Source: Gemmatimonadaceae bacterium
Lineage (GTDB): Bacteria > Gemmatimonadota > Gemmatimonadetes > Gemmatimonadales > Gemmatimonadaceae
NCBI GenBank assembly: GCA_013816855.1
Contig: JACDDT010000007.1
Coordinates: 1 to 47,341 of the forward strand
DNA: 47,341 bases
Reading direction: 5' to 3'
Shown here: one piece after another, positions 22,474 through 31,778 of the stretch
Layout of the letters: the number at the start of each line of letters is the position of its first letter
Position numbering within the stretch: position 1 is the first letter of the stretch
The notes under the pieces: generated by a model
Told to the model about the DNA's origin: nothing
What the model saw: only the letters and a program-made list of their open reading frames with translations
The model's database searches: none
Made by a program: the position numbers and the translations under genes

Positions 22474-23663
22474 GTCGTTTGCATCAGTTGCTGCGCGGTC
22501 ACACGATAAGTGAACTCTCTCGTGTCACGGGCGACACGATCCCAGTTGTAATAGGTCTCGACAGCGCGGCGAGCGGCGACGCCCATCGCTTTCCGGCGGT
22601 CCTCCTCGACGAGCATGGTGCGGATCGCGGAGACGATTGCGTCGACGCTTTCCGGCGGGACGATGACGCCGGTCTCACCGTCGCGCACCGCGGAGCGCAC
22701 GCCCCCCGAATCGCCTGCGACGGAGGGAATTCCGGACGCGCCTGCCTCTAGAAATGAGATGCCATACCCTTCGGCGTTGATCTCCCGATCGATGCGCGAC
22801 ATTCCGGCGTAGAGGGTGGACGTTGCATAGGCTTCCGGAAGCTCGTCGTCGCGCATCGGTCCCACGAACCCGACGCGGTCTTCGACGTTCAGCTCGCGGG
22901 CAATGTCGCGCAGACGCTGCTCATCGTGGCCTTCTCCCACGAGCACATAGCGCAAGTCGCGGAACTGGTGCTTGAGAACGGCGAGAGCGCGGATGACGTT
23001 GTCCTGTCCTTTATGGGGAACGAGCCGCGCGACGGTAAGCAAAATGCGGGCGTCTCCGACATCCCAGCGACGCCTAAGCGCGCCGGTGTCGCGCGACGGG
23101 TGGAACTGAACCGGATCCGTGCCAAGGCCAAGCGCCGCGACCGGAGGCGGGCCCTCCACTCCGACGAGGTCGAGCACTTCATTGCTTAGCTTGGCCACCC
23201 AGTCCGAGGTCGCCACAATCCCTGACGCGCCACCGAGTATGGCGCGCGCTCCCGCGCGCTTGATTTTATCGCCGGCCTTATTTTTCTCTCGAAGAAGATC
23301 GCCGCCATTCACGTAGACGAGATACGGTTTGTTGCGCGCACGATGCGCGAGATAAACCGGGTAGCCGACAGGTCGGATGTTGCCGCAATGCAGCACATCG
23401 AATCTCGCGCCCTGGCCGGTTGTGAGCCACGCACCCCACCGCATCTCATTCACAAACCTGTTCGCGCGCTTAAATGGAAATGGCTGGCGGTAAATCGCGT
23501 ACGGCTCGCTGTCGTCGAACGACTTTGCAGTTGGAGCGGCGACGGTTGAGACACTCATCGTTGATTCGTCGCCATCTGCGAAGCGGCGGCAAAGCTCGAG
23601 ATGGCGGCGTGCCATTCCACCGAGGTCAGGCGCGTAGTCCTGGGTGACAAAGAGATGCCTCAC
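22470..23663 (-). CDS. Glycosyltransferase family 4
   Basis: A GT-B fold glycosyltransferase of about 397 aa. The N-terminal domain begins with RHLFVTQDYAPDLGGMARR, the usual GG acceptor-side motif, and the C-terminal domain has LLTVARLVPHKGQDNVIRAL and the EX7E-like EGYGISFLEAGASGIPSVAG that binds the nucleotide sugar. The start used is GTG 23663, which overlaps the previous stop (GTGA); a longer frame to 23807 has no conserved residues. It is one of four glycosyltransferases in the cluster, probably acting on LPS core or an O-chain. Confidence 0.92.
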   Translation of the reverse strand: MRHLFVTQDYAPDLGGMARRHLELCRRFADGDESTMSVSTVAAPTAKSFDDSEPYAIYRQPFPFKRANRFVNEMRWGAWLTTGQGARFDVLHCGNIRPVGYPVYLAHRARNKPYLVYVNGGDLLREKNKAGDKIKRAGARAILGGASGIVATSDWVAKLSNEVLDLVGVEGPPPVAALGLGTDPVQFHPSRDTGALRRRWDVGDARILLTVARLVPHKGQDNVIRALAVLKHQFRDLRYVLVGEGHDEQRLRDIARELNVEDRVGFVGPMRDDELPEAYATSTLYAGMSRIDREINAEGYGISFLEAGASGIPSVAGDSGGVRSAVRDGETGVIVPPESVDAIVSAIRTMLVEEDRRKAMGVAARRAVETYYNWDRVARDTREFTYRVTAQQLMQTT

Positions 23664-24628
23664 GCGCGCCCAATCGGATTCGTCCAAGCTTCTCCGGAGA
23701 GGAGACTCGTGATGCGCTGGTCGTATGTGTGGTTCGCACGGACAAAATGCTCTCCTGCGACACGGATGCGCTCGCGCTCCCGTGCGTCCCGGAGGTAACG
23801 GTCGCACTGCGCGACACAGTCGGCGGCGTCTTCATACCAACCGCAATGCACTCCATCGTGCAGCATCTCGCGCATACCGGGGGTGCCCTGGCCAAGGTAG
23901 AATGCGCCGGCAAGCATCACCATCCAAGTGCGGTCCGATGTGTAATTACTACCGCCTTTCGCAATCGCCGGGTTGATACCGAGCGTGACCTTCGAGCTGG
24001 AACAAACCGCGGCGAACTGTTTTCCTTCCACCGGCTTCCCCGTCCACCTAAGTGGCTCGCGCCATTTCTCCCAGCCGAGGCCCCAAACGCGGACGTTCTG
24101 CTTCTTAGCGACCTCGAGGAGGATTTCCGAGCGGGCCGGATCGTAGCCGGTGCCGATGAAGGTTACGTCGGACGCGAATCGCGGATTAGGCGTTACCGGC
24201 ATGATGGCGCGGTCCGCGGCGGCGGGAAGATATTTTGCCGGCAATCCAAGCGCACGCCACTCGGCGTCAAACCCGGAAACGAAGAAAGTCTGCGACAGCT
24301 TTCCGATCGTCGCGATGTGGCCGATATCGGGTCGGTTGGTTTCACGGTACCACTGCGGATCGTGATACCACATCGCGTTCGGCTTGTCGGCGATGATCTC
24401 GCTTACAGTCTCCGGATCGAGCGCCAGGCACTTCGAGAGAAGGATGAAATCCGGCCGATAGCGCGCCGCGTTGAACAGCGCCCAGCGCTGCGTGAGCTTT
24501 AGACCGAGGAGCCGCTTCGCGCGGCGATCGTCGATGAGCAGAGTGTCATGACCCGCGCGCCTGAAGGCGCGCTCGGTCGCGCGCTCCATGCGCCATTGGT
24601 GGTCGCTGCCAATGATTAGAACGCGCAA
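23660..24628 (-). CDS. CgeB-like glycosyltransferase
   Basis: A 322-aa protein that begins RVLIIGSDHQWRMERATERAF and carries the C-terminal Glyco_trans_1_2 region (SDVTFIGTGYDPARSEIL, VTLGINPAIAKGG, TWMVMLAGAFYLG, LHDGVHCGWYED). These features match the CgeB/spore-maturation family of GT-B enzymes. The start is TTG 24628, two bases after the upstream stop. Substrate unknown; likely LPS or another surface glycan, because genes on both sides are glycosyltransferases. Confidence 0.85.
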   Translation of the reverse strand: MRVLIIGSDHQWRMERATERAFRRAGHDTLLIDDRRAKRLLGLKLTQRWALFNAARYRPDFILLSKCLALDPETVSEIIADKPNAMWYHDPQWYRETNRPDIGHIATIGKLSQTFFVSGFDAEWRALGLPAKYLPAAADRAIMPVTPNPRFASDVTFIGTGYDPARSEILLEVAKKQNVRVWGLGWEKWREPLRWTGKPVEGKQFAAVCSSSKVTLGINPAIAKGGSNYTSDRTWMVMLAGAFYLGQGTPGMREMLHDGVHCGWYEDAADCVAQCDRYLRDARERERIRVAGEHFVRANHTYDQRITSLLSGEAWTNPIGRA

Positions 24629-24630
24629 CG

Positions 24631-25410
24631 CTACTTCACCCGCTCAGCACGCTCGGCGAGCGTCATCTCCCAGAGGCGGGCGTACTTCGCCATGACGCTT
24701 TCTTCGGCGAGCCGCGCGAGAATGAGGCCGTGCGCGCCGTCGAGAAACCCAAGCTTGAGCAGATACATCGACGCGAAGCGCAAGCGCCCGCGAAGCAGGA
24801 CCGACCAGAATCCAACTCGTCTTCCCTTCGCGAAGTTCTGCTCCGCCCAATCACGGCTGTAGCGGCTCAGCTTCTCGAAGAATGCGTCCAATGACGCATA
24901 TGTGTAGTGAAGGAGCGAGCAGTGAGTCTCGCCGACGGCGCCTTCGACGCGCACTCCCTCATGCACTTTCTTGTCGTCGTAGCGGAGAGTCCGTGGAAAA
25001 AACCTAAGGGGCCGGTCGCGCTCCCATCCTCCGTGCTTGATCTCCCTGCCGAGAAAGAAATTGCGGCGTGGAATCCGGAAGGCCTTGAACGAATGCGAGC
25101 CCTTCGCCAGCTCGTGTAGCTCGTCCGCGAGCTCCGGGCTGCAGCGCTCATCTGCGTCGAGCACGAGTACCCACGGGTGGGCCGCCATCGCGATACCGGC
25201 ATTTCGCGCGTGACCGATTGTCGTAAAGGGAGGACTGATGACGGTCGCGCCGACCTCGTTCGCGCAGAAGGCGGTGCCGTCGGTGGAATCATTTTCGACG
25301 ACAATTGCCTCCGCCGCCCAACTTACGCTGGCAAGGCACGCCTGGATGTTCGCGGCTTCGTTGTGCGCCGCGATCACCACCGTGACTGGTGCGCGGCCGG
25401 TGCTGGTCAC
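24631..25410 (-). CDS. Glycosyltransferase family 2 (WaaE/KdtX-like)
   Basis: A GT-A fold enzyme of 259 aa. Signatures are PVTVVIAAHNEAANI at the start, VVENDSTDGT, the DXD-type metal site VLVLDADERCSPEL, and a C-terminal part (LHYTYASLDAFFEKLSRYS, YLLKLGFLDGAHGL) typical of the lipopolysaccharide-core WaaE/KdtX group. The start is GTG 25410. The C-terminal helices are probably membrane-associated. It is tightly packed between two other glycosyltransferase genes (2-bp gaps). Confidence 0.92.
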   Translation of the reverse strand: MTSTGRAPVTVVIAAHNEAANIQACLASVSWAAEAIVVENDSTDGTAFCANEVGATVISPPFTTIGHARNAGIAMAAHPWVLVLDADERCSPELADELHELAKGSHSFKAFRIPRRNFFLGREIKHGGWERDRPLRFFPRTLRYDDKKVHEGVRVEGAVGETHCSLLHYTYASLDAFFEKLSRYSRDWAEQNFAKGRRVGFWSVLLRGRLRFASMYLLKLGFLDGAHGLILARLAEESVMAKYARLWEMTLAERAERVK

Positions 25411-25412
25411 AC

Positions 25413-26564
25413 TTAGGACTTTTGTCTCGAGCGTTTCTGCGCAAGCTCGGCGACACGCGCGAAGCCTTCGATCATGTCGCTCTCGGGGAAGTCGCGAATG
25501 ACACGCGTGCGAGCGGCGCGTCCCATCGTGACCCGCGACTCTTCATGGCCGAGAAGCGCGGCAACCGTCGCCGCGGTTGCGGCAGAATCGTCGGCCGGAT
25601 ACAGCGTGCCGCTGATCCCATTCGCAACGTAATGCCCGGCGACACCGACTTCGCTCGCGACGAGCGGCTTCTCCAGTGCCATCAGATCGAGAATACCGTA
25701 AGCAGCCGTGTCGCCTTCCGCGACGACCCAGCCGAGGTCGGCATCGCGCATGATGCTCACCTGGTCGTCACGCTCACCGAGGAAGCTGACGAGGTGCAGG
25801 ATGCGAAGTGCGGACGCCTGCATGCGGAGATCCTCGTGGTCGGAACCCGGCCCTACTATAAGAAGGCGCAAATCAGGGTGTCTCGGCGCGAGCATCGAGA
25901 TACAGCGAACGGCAGTGGCCGCTCTGCCGCGCGAGGACGAATCATAAACGCAGACGATATAGCGTGCGTGTGTCGCCTCCTCGGTTTCCTCCTGCCCGTC
26001 CTCGGTCGGAGGGGTGCCGTCCGGCCCGTCGGAGAGACCGTAGGATTCGGCGTCAATTCCAATCTCGGCCACTGCCTGTTCGACCGCGCGCTTTGGGAGC
26101 ACCGCCGCGTGCCGGTCGGCTTCATTGGAGAAAAGAAAAATCGTCGGAGCCAGACGTGCGGCCATGCGGCCGGAGAATGACATCTCCAGCTTAATGCCCG
26201 CTGGTGTGCGACGGACAACCGCACCGCGTCGCGCCATCCAGCAAACCGTCGCCGCGATAAGATGCTCGCGGTCGGTGGTGACGAAGACTGCGCTCGCGTC
26301 CCATTTGCGAAAAAGCTTTCGCAGGCGGCGCGAGGCGAAATACCAGAACCCTTCAGAATTGTAGGAGAGAACGTCGAACGCCTGCTCCTTGCCGTGGCGC
26401 TCGCCATCCCTGCTCTGTGCGTTGAATCCCAGCTCGACGTTGCTGTCGGGCGGCGCAATCATCGTCACCGTGGTGCCGCGCGCGGCAAGGCCGCGTCCTC
26501 CGCGTGCAAAAGCGCGAGCGGTTCCCGACCACTCGCGCGCGGTGTGCAAAAAGATCACTCTCAC
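25413..26564 (-). CDS. Glycosyltransferase family 4
   Basis: GT-B enzyme of 383 aa. The N-terminal domain begins RVIFLHTAREWSGTARAFARG, and the C-terminal domain has YIVCVYDSSSRGRAATAVRCI and the sugar-nucleotide site GDTAAYGILDLMALEKPLVAS. An acidic insertion (DGQEETEEATHA, about 208-220) separates the domains. The start is GTG 26564, one base after the exporter stop. It belongs to the LPS-type cluster; donor and acceptor are unknown. Confidence 0.88.
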   Translation of the reverse strand: MRVIFLHTAREWSGTARAFARGGRGLAARGTTVTMIAPPDSNVELGFNAQSRDGERHGKEQAFDVLSYNSEGFWYFASRRLRKLFRKWDASAVFVTTDREHLIAATVCWMARRGAVVRRTPAGIKLEMSFSGRMAARLAPTIFLFSNEADRHAAVLPKRAVEQAVAEIGIDAESYGLSDGPDGTPPTEDGQEETEEATHARYIVCVYDSSSRGRAATAVRCISMLAPRHPDLRLLIVGPGSDHEDLRMQASALRILHLVSFLGERDDQVSIMRDADLGWVVAEGDTAAYGILDLMALEKPLVASEVGVAGHYVANGISGTLYPADDSAATAATVAALLGHEESRVTMGRAARTRVIRDFPESDMIEGFARVAELAQKRSRQKS

Positions 26565-26565
26565 G

Positions 26566-28413
26566 TCAGCTCGCCGAAGAAATCATTGCTTCCTGGTTGT
26601 CGGGAGCGTTCGCTCCGTTTCCAAATTGCATGTTATACAAACGGTAATACGCTCCGCGTTTGGCGAGCAGCCCCTGATGCGTACCGCGCTCCACGATCTC
26701 GCCGCGATCGAGGAAGAGAATTTGATCCGCATGAGTGATCGTGGACAGGCGGTGGGCGATGACAAAAACCGTTCGCCCCTCGAGCAGCCTGTCCACCGCT
26801 TCCTGCACCAATCGCTCCGATTCCGTGTCCAGCGCCGAAGTTGCTTCGTCGAGGATCAGAATTGGTGGATCACTGAGCAAGGCCCGTGCAATCGCGAGAC
26901 GCTGGCGTTGACCCCCTGAGAGGCGGGTTCCCCGCTCTCCGAGCATCGTGTCGTACCCGTCGGGAAGCTCGAGAATGAAATCGTGGGCGTTCGCGGCGCG
27001 AGCGGCAGATTCCACCTCGCCGTCCGTATACCTGCCCGGCGTCCCGTACGCGATGTTGTTCCGGACGGAATCGTTGAAGAGCACCGTTTCCTGGCTGACG
27101 ATACCCGTTAGCGCGCGTAGAGCGGGCAGCTTGATCTCGCGCGTGTCCACGCCGTCGAGAAGAATGGTGCCGCCGGTCGGCTCGTAGAAACGCGGTATGA
27201 GATCTACCAGTGTGCTCTTCCCCGCCCCGCTCGGACCGACGAGGGCGATTACCTCGCCCTTCCTGGCGATGAGATTGACGTCGGCGAGAACGGGTGCGTC
27301 GCCGTAGGTGAAGCTCACGTGATCGAACTCGATCTGCTTCTCGAAAACGGCGTTATCGCGGGAACCCGTATCGCGCTGATATTCCGCAGGTGAATCGAGG
27401 ATCTCGAAAAGCCGGTCGGCGGACGCCATCGACGACTGCGCGGTGGACGGCATCTGCGAAAGCTGCTTCAGTGGCTGGAGGCAGCGGAGCACGAGGGTGA
27501 GAAAGGCGAGAAGCGTCGCACCCGTCATCGCGCCATTGGTGAGGACTTCGCGCGCCCCGATCCAAAGAACGAGCACGGCGATGACAGTGCCGATGACCTC
27601 GGTTATTGGCGGCGCGAGAAGCGTGAGCCGGGTCACTTTCACCGTGCTCCGCGCGTAACGCTCGCTGCCCTCGGCGAACCTTTCCTCCTCGTGCTGCTCG
27701 GTGCGGAACGACTTGACGATGCGAATTCCGGAGATCGTCTCCTGAAGCACGCTTGTCATCTCACCGTGCTGGTTTCCGCGCCGTGCCGCGCTCTTGCGGA
27801 GCCGCTTCAGCATCGGCGAGAGGAAAATGCTGAGAAGCGGAAGAATCGTGAGCGAAAGAAGCGTCAGCTTCCAGGAGATGTTGAACAGAATGAGGAGATA
27901 GACCACTACCAGCGAACCCGACTGCATCGCCTGCGTCACCAGCTGCGTGAGGATGAGCCGCGTCTCGGAGGTGTCGTTTATGACGCGGGAGAGAATTTGT
28001 CCCGCCTTCATCTGCGTAAAATATCCGAGCGGCAAATTGGCAAGGTGCCGATAGACCGCGTTCCGCAGATCGCGCGTCACGTATTCCTGGAGTGTCGCGC
28101 CGAGTTGGCCGGAGATCCAAACGAGAATGTTCTTGGCGACGACGGCCGCGAGAACGAGAAGAATCACGTTGCGCAGCGAATCCATCTCCTGGCCGGGAAC
28201 AATGCGCGATCCGACCGTCGCGTCGAGCAGCTTCGCGACCCACCCCTTCGTCATCCCGATGGCGGGCTGATGGAAGAGGATGTTGAGAAACGGAATGAGC
28301 AGCGCGATTGAAAAGCCATCGAGCAGCGCAGCGAGCACGTTGCAGATGATCGAGATGACCATCCGCCAGGCGTGCGGGCGGAGAAATGGAGAAAGCCGGC
28401 GGTATGCCGACAT
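26566..28413 (-). CDS. ABC transporter, MsbA-like lipid A exporter
   Basis: A fused half-transporter of 615 aa. Six membrane helices fill about 1-325. The ATPase domain (about 350-590) has Walker A GPSGAGKSTL, the signature LSGGQRQRLAIARAL, Walker B ILILDEATSALD and the switch His in IAHRLSTI. It most resembles MsbA-type flippases that move lipid A-core across the inner membrane, although multidrug exporters share this plan. The following glycosyltransferases and LpxL homologue favour the lipid A role. Its ATG touches the porX stop (TAGATG), so translation is coupled. Confidence 0.92.
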   Translation of the reverse strand: MSAYRRLSPFLRPHAWRMVISIICNVLAALLDGFSIALLIPFLNILFHQPAIGMTKGWVAKLLDATVGSRIVPGQEMDSLRNVILLVLAAVVAKNILVWISGQLGATLQEYVTRDLRNAVYRHLANLPLGYFTQMKAGQILSRVINDTSETRLILTQLVTQAMQSGSLVVVYLLILFNISWKLTLLSLTILPLLSIFLSPMLKRLRKSAARRGNQHGEMTSVLQETISGIRIVKSFRTEQHEEERFAEGSERYARSTVKVTRLTLLAPPITEVIGTVIAVLVLWIGAREVLTNGAMTGATLLAFLTLVLRCLQPLKQLSQMPSTAQSSMASADRLFEILDSPAEYQRDTGSRDNAVFEKQIEFDHVSFTYGDAPVLADVNLIARKGEVIALVGPSGAGKSTLVDLIPRFYEPTGGTILLDGVDTREIKLPALRALTGIVSQETVLFNDSVRNNIAYGTPGRYTDGEVESAARAANAHDFILELPDGYDTMLGERGTRLSGGQRQRLAIARALLSDPPILILDEATSALDTESERLVQEAVDRLLEGRTVFVIAHRLSTITHADQILFLDRGEIVERGTHQGLLAKRGAYYRLYNMQFGNGANAPDNQEAMISSAS

Positions 28414-30003
28414 CTACCGCCTTGTCGTCGGTGTGAGGAGCGCGAGAGGGAGGATCACTTCCTCCGGGGTCACGCCGCCGTGTAGGAATGACCCGCGGTA
28501 GCGGCTCTGGTACTCCCGAAGCTTTGTCGGATAAACGAAAAAGCAGTCATTCGTAGCGAGAAGCGTGTTGCCGCCCGCGCCCCTCCGCGGCAGACGAAGC
28601 GTCTCCTCGCTCGGAAAGAGCAGCGCCTGCTCCGGACGCTCGGCGCGAAGGTCCTCTCCAAATTTGTAGCGGAGGTTCGAGCTCGCGTCACGCTTCGCGT
28701 AAACCGTCGCCGGCGTGTTGCAGTGAATCGAGCCGTGGTCGGTGGTGAGGAGCACCGAGATCTTTCTTCGCGAGGCTTCCTTGAGAACGCTGAAGAGCGC
28801 CGAGCGCTGGAACCACTGTCGCGTGATTTGGCGCAAAGCGATCTCGTCGCGGGCAACCTCGTAAAGGATCTGCGACTCGCTTCGCCCGTGGGTGAGCAGG
28901 TCCACGAAGTTGAAGACGAAGGCGCTGATTCCGTCGGGGGCGATAGCAGTGCCGAGGTGTCGTTCGAGCTCGTCGGAATTGGCGGAGGTGGAGATTTTCT
29001 GATAGCGCACGGGAATCTTCGAGCCGGTAATCTCCTCGAGATGATTTTCGAGCAGCTCCTTCTCGTGCGCGTTGAGGGATTCGTCTTCGCGGTCGGGGTT
29101 CCCCCACCAATCGGGCAGGCGCGCCGCTATCTCACCGGGAAAGAGTCCGCTGAAGAGAGCGTTGCGCGAATAAGGAGTCGCGGTGGGAAGAACGGCGAAG
29201 TAGTGCGTTGTCTCAACTTCGAAGTACGGAGCGAGAAGCGGCTCTAGGACTCTCCACTGATCGAGGCGCAGACAGTCGACGACGACGAAGACCGCGGCGC
29301 GATCGCGCTGCATGATGGGAAGCAGGAACTCGCTGACGATGTCGACAGAAAGTGGCGGCCGGCTTCCCTCGAGATCCCGCAGCCACTCCGGGTATTCCTT
29401 CATCATGTAATGCGCGAACTCGCGATGCATGTCGGGGTACAGCCCGCGCAGCGAGTCGTAGAGTCCCATCTCGCCGGCAGCGGCAAGCTCGACATCCCAA
29501 CGCATGAGCTCGTCGAAGCGGTCGATCCACCCGCGCCAGTCGAGATTGGGGTCCCGCTCAAGCTCCATGGCGCGGAATCGCTCCACGAATCGCCGTGCAA
29601 GCGCCTGCTGCCTGATGCGCGGCCCCTCGAGAATCCGCGTCACCACGCTAAGCACCTGGCGCGGGTTCACCGGCTTCACGAGGTAATCGCGCACGTTTAC
29701 GCCGATGGCTTCCTTGAGAGTCGAATCCTCCTCGCTCTTCGTCACCATCACGACCGGGAGATTCGGCGCGAGCTCGCGCACGTCACGGAATGCTTCGAGT
29801 CCGCGCTTGCCCGGCATCTGCTCGTCGAGGAGCATGATGTCGAAGGAATGACGACGCAAAAGCTCGACGGCGTCGTCGGCATTGCTCGCCCATTCGACGG
29901 TGAAACCTTTCGAGCGGAGAAAGATGCGATGTGGCTCGAGAAGCTCGCCTTCGTCGTCCACCCAAAGTATGGATTTTGGGGGGTTCGGAACGGGCTGTGC
30001 CAT
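28414..30003 (-). CDS. porX: PorX-type response regulator with PglZ (alkaline phosphatase superfamily) domain
   Basis: A 529-aa two-domain protein. The receiver domain (about 10-125) has D16-D17, phospho-acceptor D60 in LLDEQMPG and K110. A helical linker (about 126-215) leads to a PglZ domain (about 220-525) with metal-site motifs VVDCLRLDQW (D243), LPTATPYSRN with the likely nucleophilic Thr (T273 or T275), FNFVDLLTHG and TTDHGSIH. The length and order match PorX, known from Bacteroidota as a regulator of type IX secretion with phosphodiesterase activity. It is first in the run with the LPS genes and is divergent from a plus-strand hypothetical gene. No PorY-like kinase lies next to it. Confidence 0.9.
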   Translation of the reverse strand: MAQPVPNPPKSILWVDDEGELLEPHRIFLRSKGFTVEWASNADDAVELLRRHSFDIMLLDEQMPGKRGLEAFRDVRELAPNLPVVMVTKSEEDSTLKEAIGVNVRDYLVKPVNPRQVLSVVTRILEGPRIRQQALARRFVERFRAMELERDPNLDWRGWIDRFDELMRWDVELAAAGEMGLYDSLRGLYPDMHREFAHYMMKEYPEWLRDLEGSRPPLSVDIVSEFLLPIMQRDRAAVFVVVDCLRLDQWRVLEPLLAPYFEVETTHYFAVLPTATPYSRNALFSGLFPGEIAARLPDWWGNPDREDESLNAHEKELLENHLEEITGSKIPVRYQKISTSANSDELERHLGTAIAPDGISAFVFNFVDLLTHGRSESQILYEVARDEIALRQITRQWFQRSALFSVLKEASRRKISVLLTTDHGSIHCNTPATVYAKRDASSNLRYKFGEDLRAERPEQALLFPSEETLRLPRRGAGGNTLLATNDCFFVYPTKLREYQSRYRGSFLHGGVTPEEVILPLALLTPTTRR

Positions 30004-30049
30004 AGTGCGGAATGTAGCCGCGTGCCAGGTGAATGCCTAGATTCCGAGA

Positions 30050-30493
30050 GTGATCGGTCAACCGCCGCGGTACTCTCTGGAAGCGCCTGTTTTCCCCTTT
30101 CCCGCCCTCGCGGCTCAGGCGGGTCGGGCAGCGCTCGGCGGGCCTCGCGAAGTGACTCTCTCGTGCCTCATGGCCGCGCGATTGGCAACCGCGCTCGTCG
30201 ATCCGTTAGGCATCGCTCCGGAGCAACATCGTGAGCGCGCCGACCGCGCACGCCAATGGAGCGGAACGCTCGCCGTTCCTGGAGACGTTCGGGCGATGCT
30301 GATGCGTGTGATCGAGCTGGTGGGGCGATCCGATCGCGCCGCGGCTTCCGCGGCTCTCGACGATCTTTGCGCGGTATCGAGCACGCACCTGGACGAGGCT
30401 TCGCGAGCCGAGCTGCGAGGCCTGTCACGACGACTGGCGACGGAACCGGCGCCGATGATGGCGACGCAAAACAACGAACTTCGAGTGAGCTGA
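30050..30493 (+). CDS. Hypothetical protein upstream of yebC
   Basis: A 147-aa Ala/Arg/Leu-rich protein of unknown function and probably helical. It has no signal peptide or membrane helix. The GTG start at 30050 lacks a clear ribosome-binding site and the true start may be a later codon. It ends 3 bp before yebC, so it is likely cotranscribed with yebC, ruvC and ruvA. Codon pattern and position between two real genes support that it is coding. Confidence 0.65.
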   Translation: MIGQPPRYSLEAPVFPFPALAAQAGRAALGGPREVTLSCLMAARLATALVDPLGIAPEQHRERADRARQWSGTLAVPGDVRAMLMRVIELVGRSDRAAASAALDDLCAVSSTHLDEASRAELRGLSRRLATEPAPMMATQNNELRVS

Positions 30494-30496
30494 GAA

Positions 30497-31234
30497 ATGG
30501 CCGGCCACAGTAAATGGAAGCAGATCAAACATTACAAAGCCGCGACGGATGCGAAGCGCGGAGCGCATTTCACCAAGCTCATTCGCGAGATCACGATGGC
30601 CGCGAAGCTCGGCGGCGGCGATCCGGCCGGTAATCCCCGCCTTCGCACCGCGATCGACACCGCGAAAGCCGCGTCGATGCCGAAGGAGAACATCGAGCGC
30701 GCAGTCAAGAAGGGCACGGGTGACCTCGAAGGCGTCGAATACGTCGAAGTGACATACGAGGGATACGGTCCGGGGGGAGTGGCGATGCTCATCTTCGCGC
30801 TCACCGACAACGCGACTCGCACCGTCGCCGATGTCCGCCACAAGCTCTCACGCCACGGCGGGAATCTCGGCGCTGCAAATTCGGTTTCGTGGATGTTCGA
30901 GCGCAAAGGCCAGATCTACCTCGACGCGGCCAATCTCGATGAGGAGTCCGCGATGGAAGGAGCTCTCGAGGCGGGCGCCGAGGATTTCGCGCGCGATGAC
31001 GATCAGTTCATTGTCACGACGGATCCGACCGCGCTGCACGCGGTGAAGACCGCGCTCGAGGACAAGAAACTTCCGGTGGGAGAATCGGAAATCTCTTACA
31101 TCCCCAAGAACACGGTGCGCGTCGAGGGGAAAGACGCCGAGTCGCTGATGAAGTTGCTCGAGGAGCTGGAAGATTTGGACGACGTCCAAAAAGTCGCAGC
31201 GAATTTTGACATCGACGTTTCGGAGATGAGCTAG
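30497..31234 (+). CDS. yebC: YebC/PmpR-family regulator (TACO1-like)
   Basis: A 245-aa protein of the universal YebC family. It begins AGHSKWKQIKHYKAATDAKR, the family signature, followed by FTKLIREITMAAKLGGGDP, MPKENIERAVKKGTG and YEGYGPGGVAML, with VAANFDIDVSEM at the end. Members are described as DNA-binding regulators, and more recently as ribosome factors that help at proline stretches. Which role applies here cannot be seen. It sits directly before ruvC-ruvA, an order found in many bacteria. Confidence 0.96.
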   Translation: MAGHSKWKQIKHYKAATDAKRGAHFTKLIREITMAAKLGGGDPAGNPRLRTAIDTAKAASMPKENIERAVKKGTGDLEGVEYVEVTYEGYGPGGVAMLIFALTDNATRTVADVRHKLSRHGGNLGAANSVSWMFERKGQIYLDAANLDEESAMEGALEAGAEDFARDDDQFIVTTDPTALHAVKTALEDKKLPVGESEISYIPKNTVRVEGKDAESLMKLLEELEDLDDVQKVAANFDIDVSEMS

Positions 31235-31277
31235 CGGTGGGCTTCTCAGGTGAGCGCCGGCTTGTCGCGGTAACTGC

Positions 31278-31778
31278 GTGATCGTACTCGGCATCGATCC
31301 CGGTACTGCGGTCATGGGGTATGGCGTCGTGAGCAAGGAGGCGGGCGCGGCGCCCCCGGTTCTTATAGAGTGCGGTGTGCTGCGGACGAAGTCGCGCGAT
31401 TTACTTGCCGTTCGGCTCGCCGAAATTTTCGATGGTGTCACGGAGCTTATTCAACGGCATAAGCCGGACGCGCTTTCCATCGAAGACGTTTTTTATGCGC
31501 GTAATGTGCGCACCACGATCGTTCTCGGTCACGCACGCGGCGTCATATTGCTTGCAGGGGTGAAGGCCGGGCTGGAGATCGCGGAATATCCCCCTGCGGA
31601 GATCAAGAAAGCGGTGGTTGGGACGGGCGCCGCCAGCAAAGAACAGGTTCAATTCATGGTTGCACGCCTGCTGCGCCTCAAGAGTGCGCCGCAGCCCGCA
31701 GATGCCGCGGACGGGGTTGCCGCCGCGCTCGCGTTTGCGCTGGCGCCGAAGTTCGATCTCTCCAAGGCGCTGCGGTGA
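31278..31778 (+). CDS. ruvC: Holliday junction endonuclease RuvC
   Basis: Crossover-junction nuclease of 166 aa, the normal size. Catalytic acids are visible: D7 in GIDPGTAVMGYG, E69 in ALSIEDVFYARN, and D142/D145 in PADAADGVAAALA. It dimerises on four-way junctions and cuts symmetric strands. The start is GTG 31278 with a weak ribosome-binding site; its stop overlaps the GTG of ruvA. Confidence 0.96.
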   Translation: MIVLGIDPGTAVMGYGVVSKEAGAAPPVLIECGVLRTKSRDLLAVRLAEIFDGVTELIQRHKPDALSIEDVFYARNVRTTIVLGHARGVILLAGVKAGLEIAEYPPAEIKKAVVGTGAASKEQVQFMVARLLRLKSAPQPADAADGVAAALAFALAPKFDLSKALR

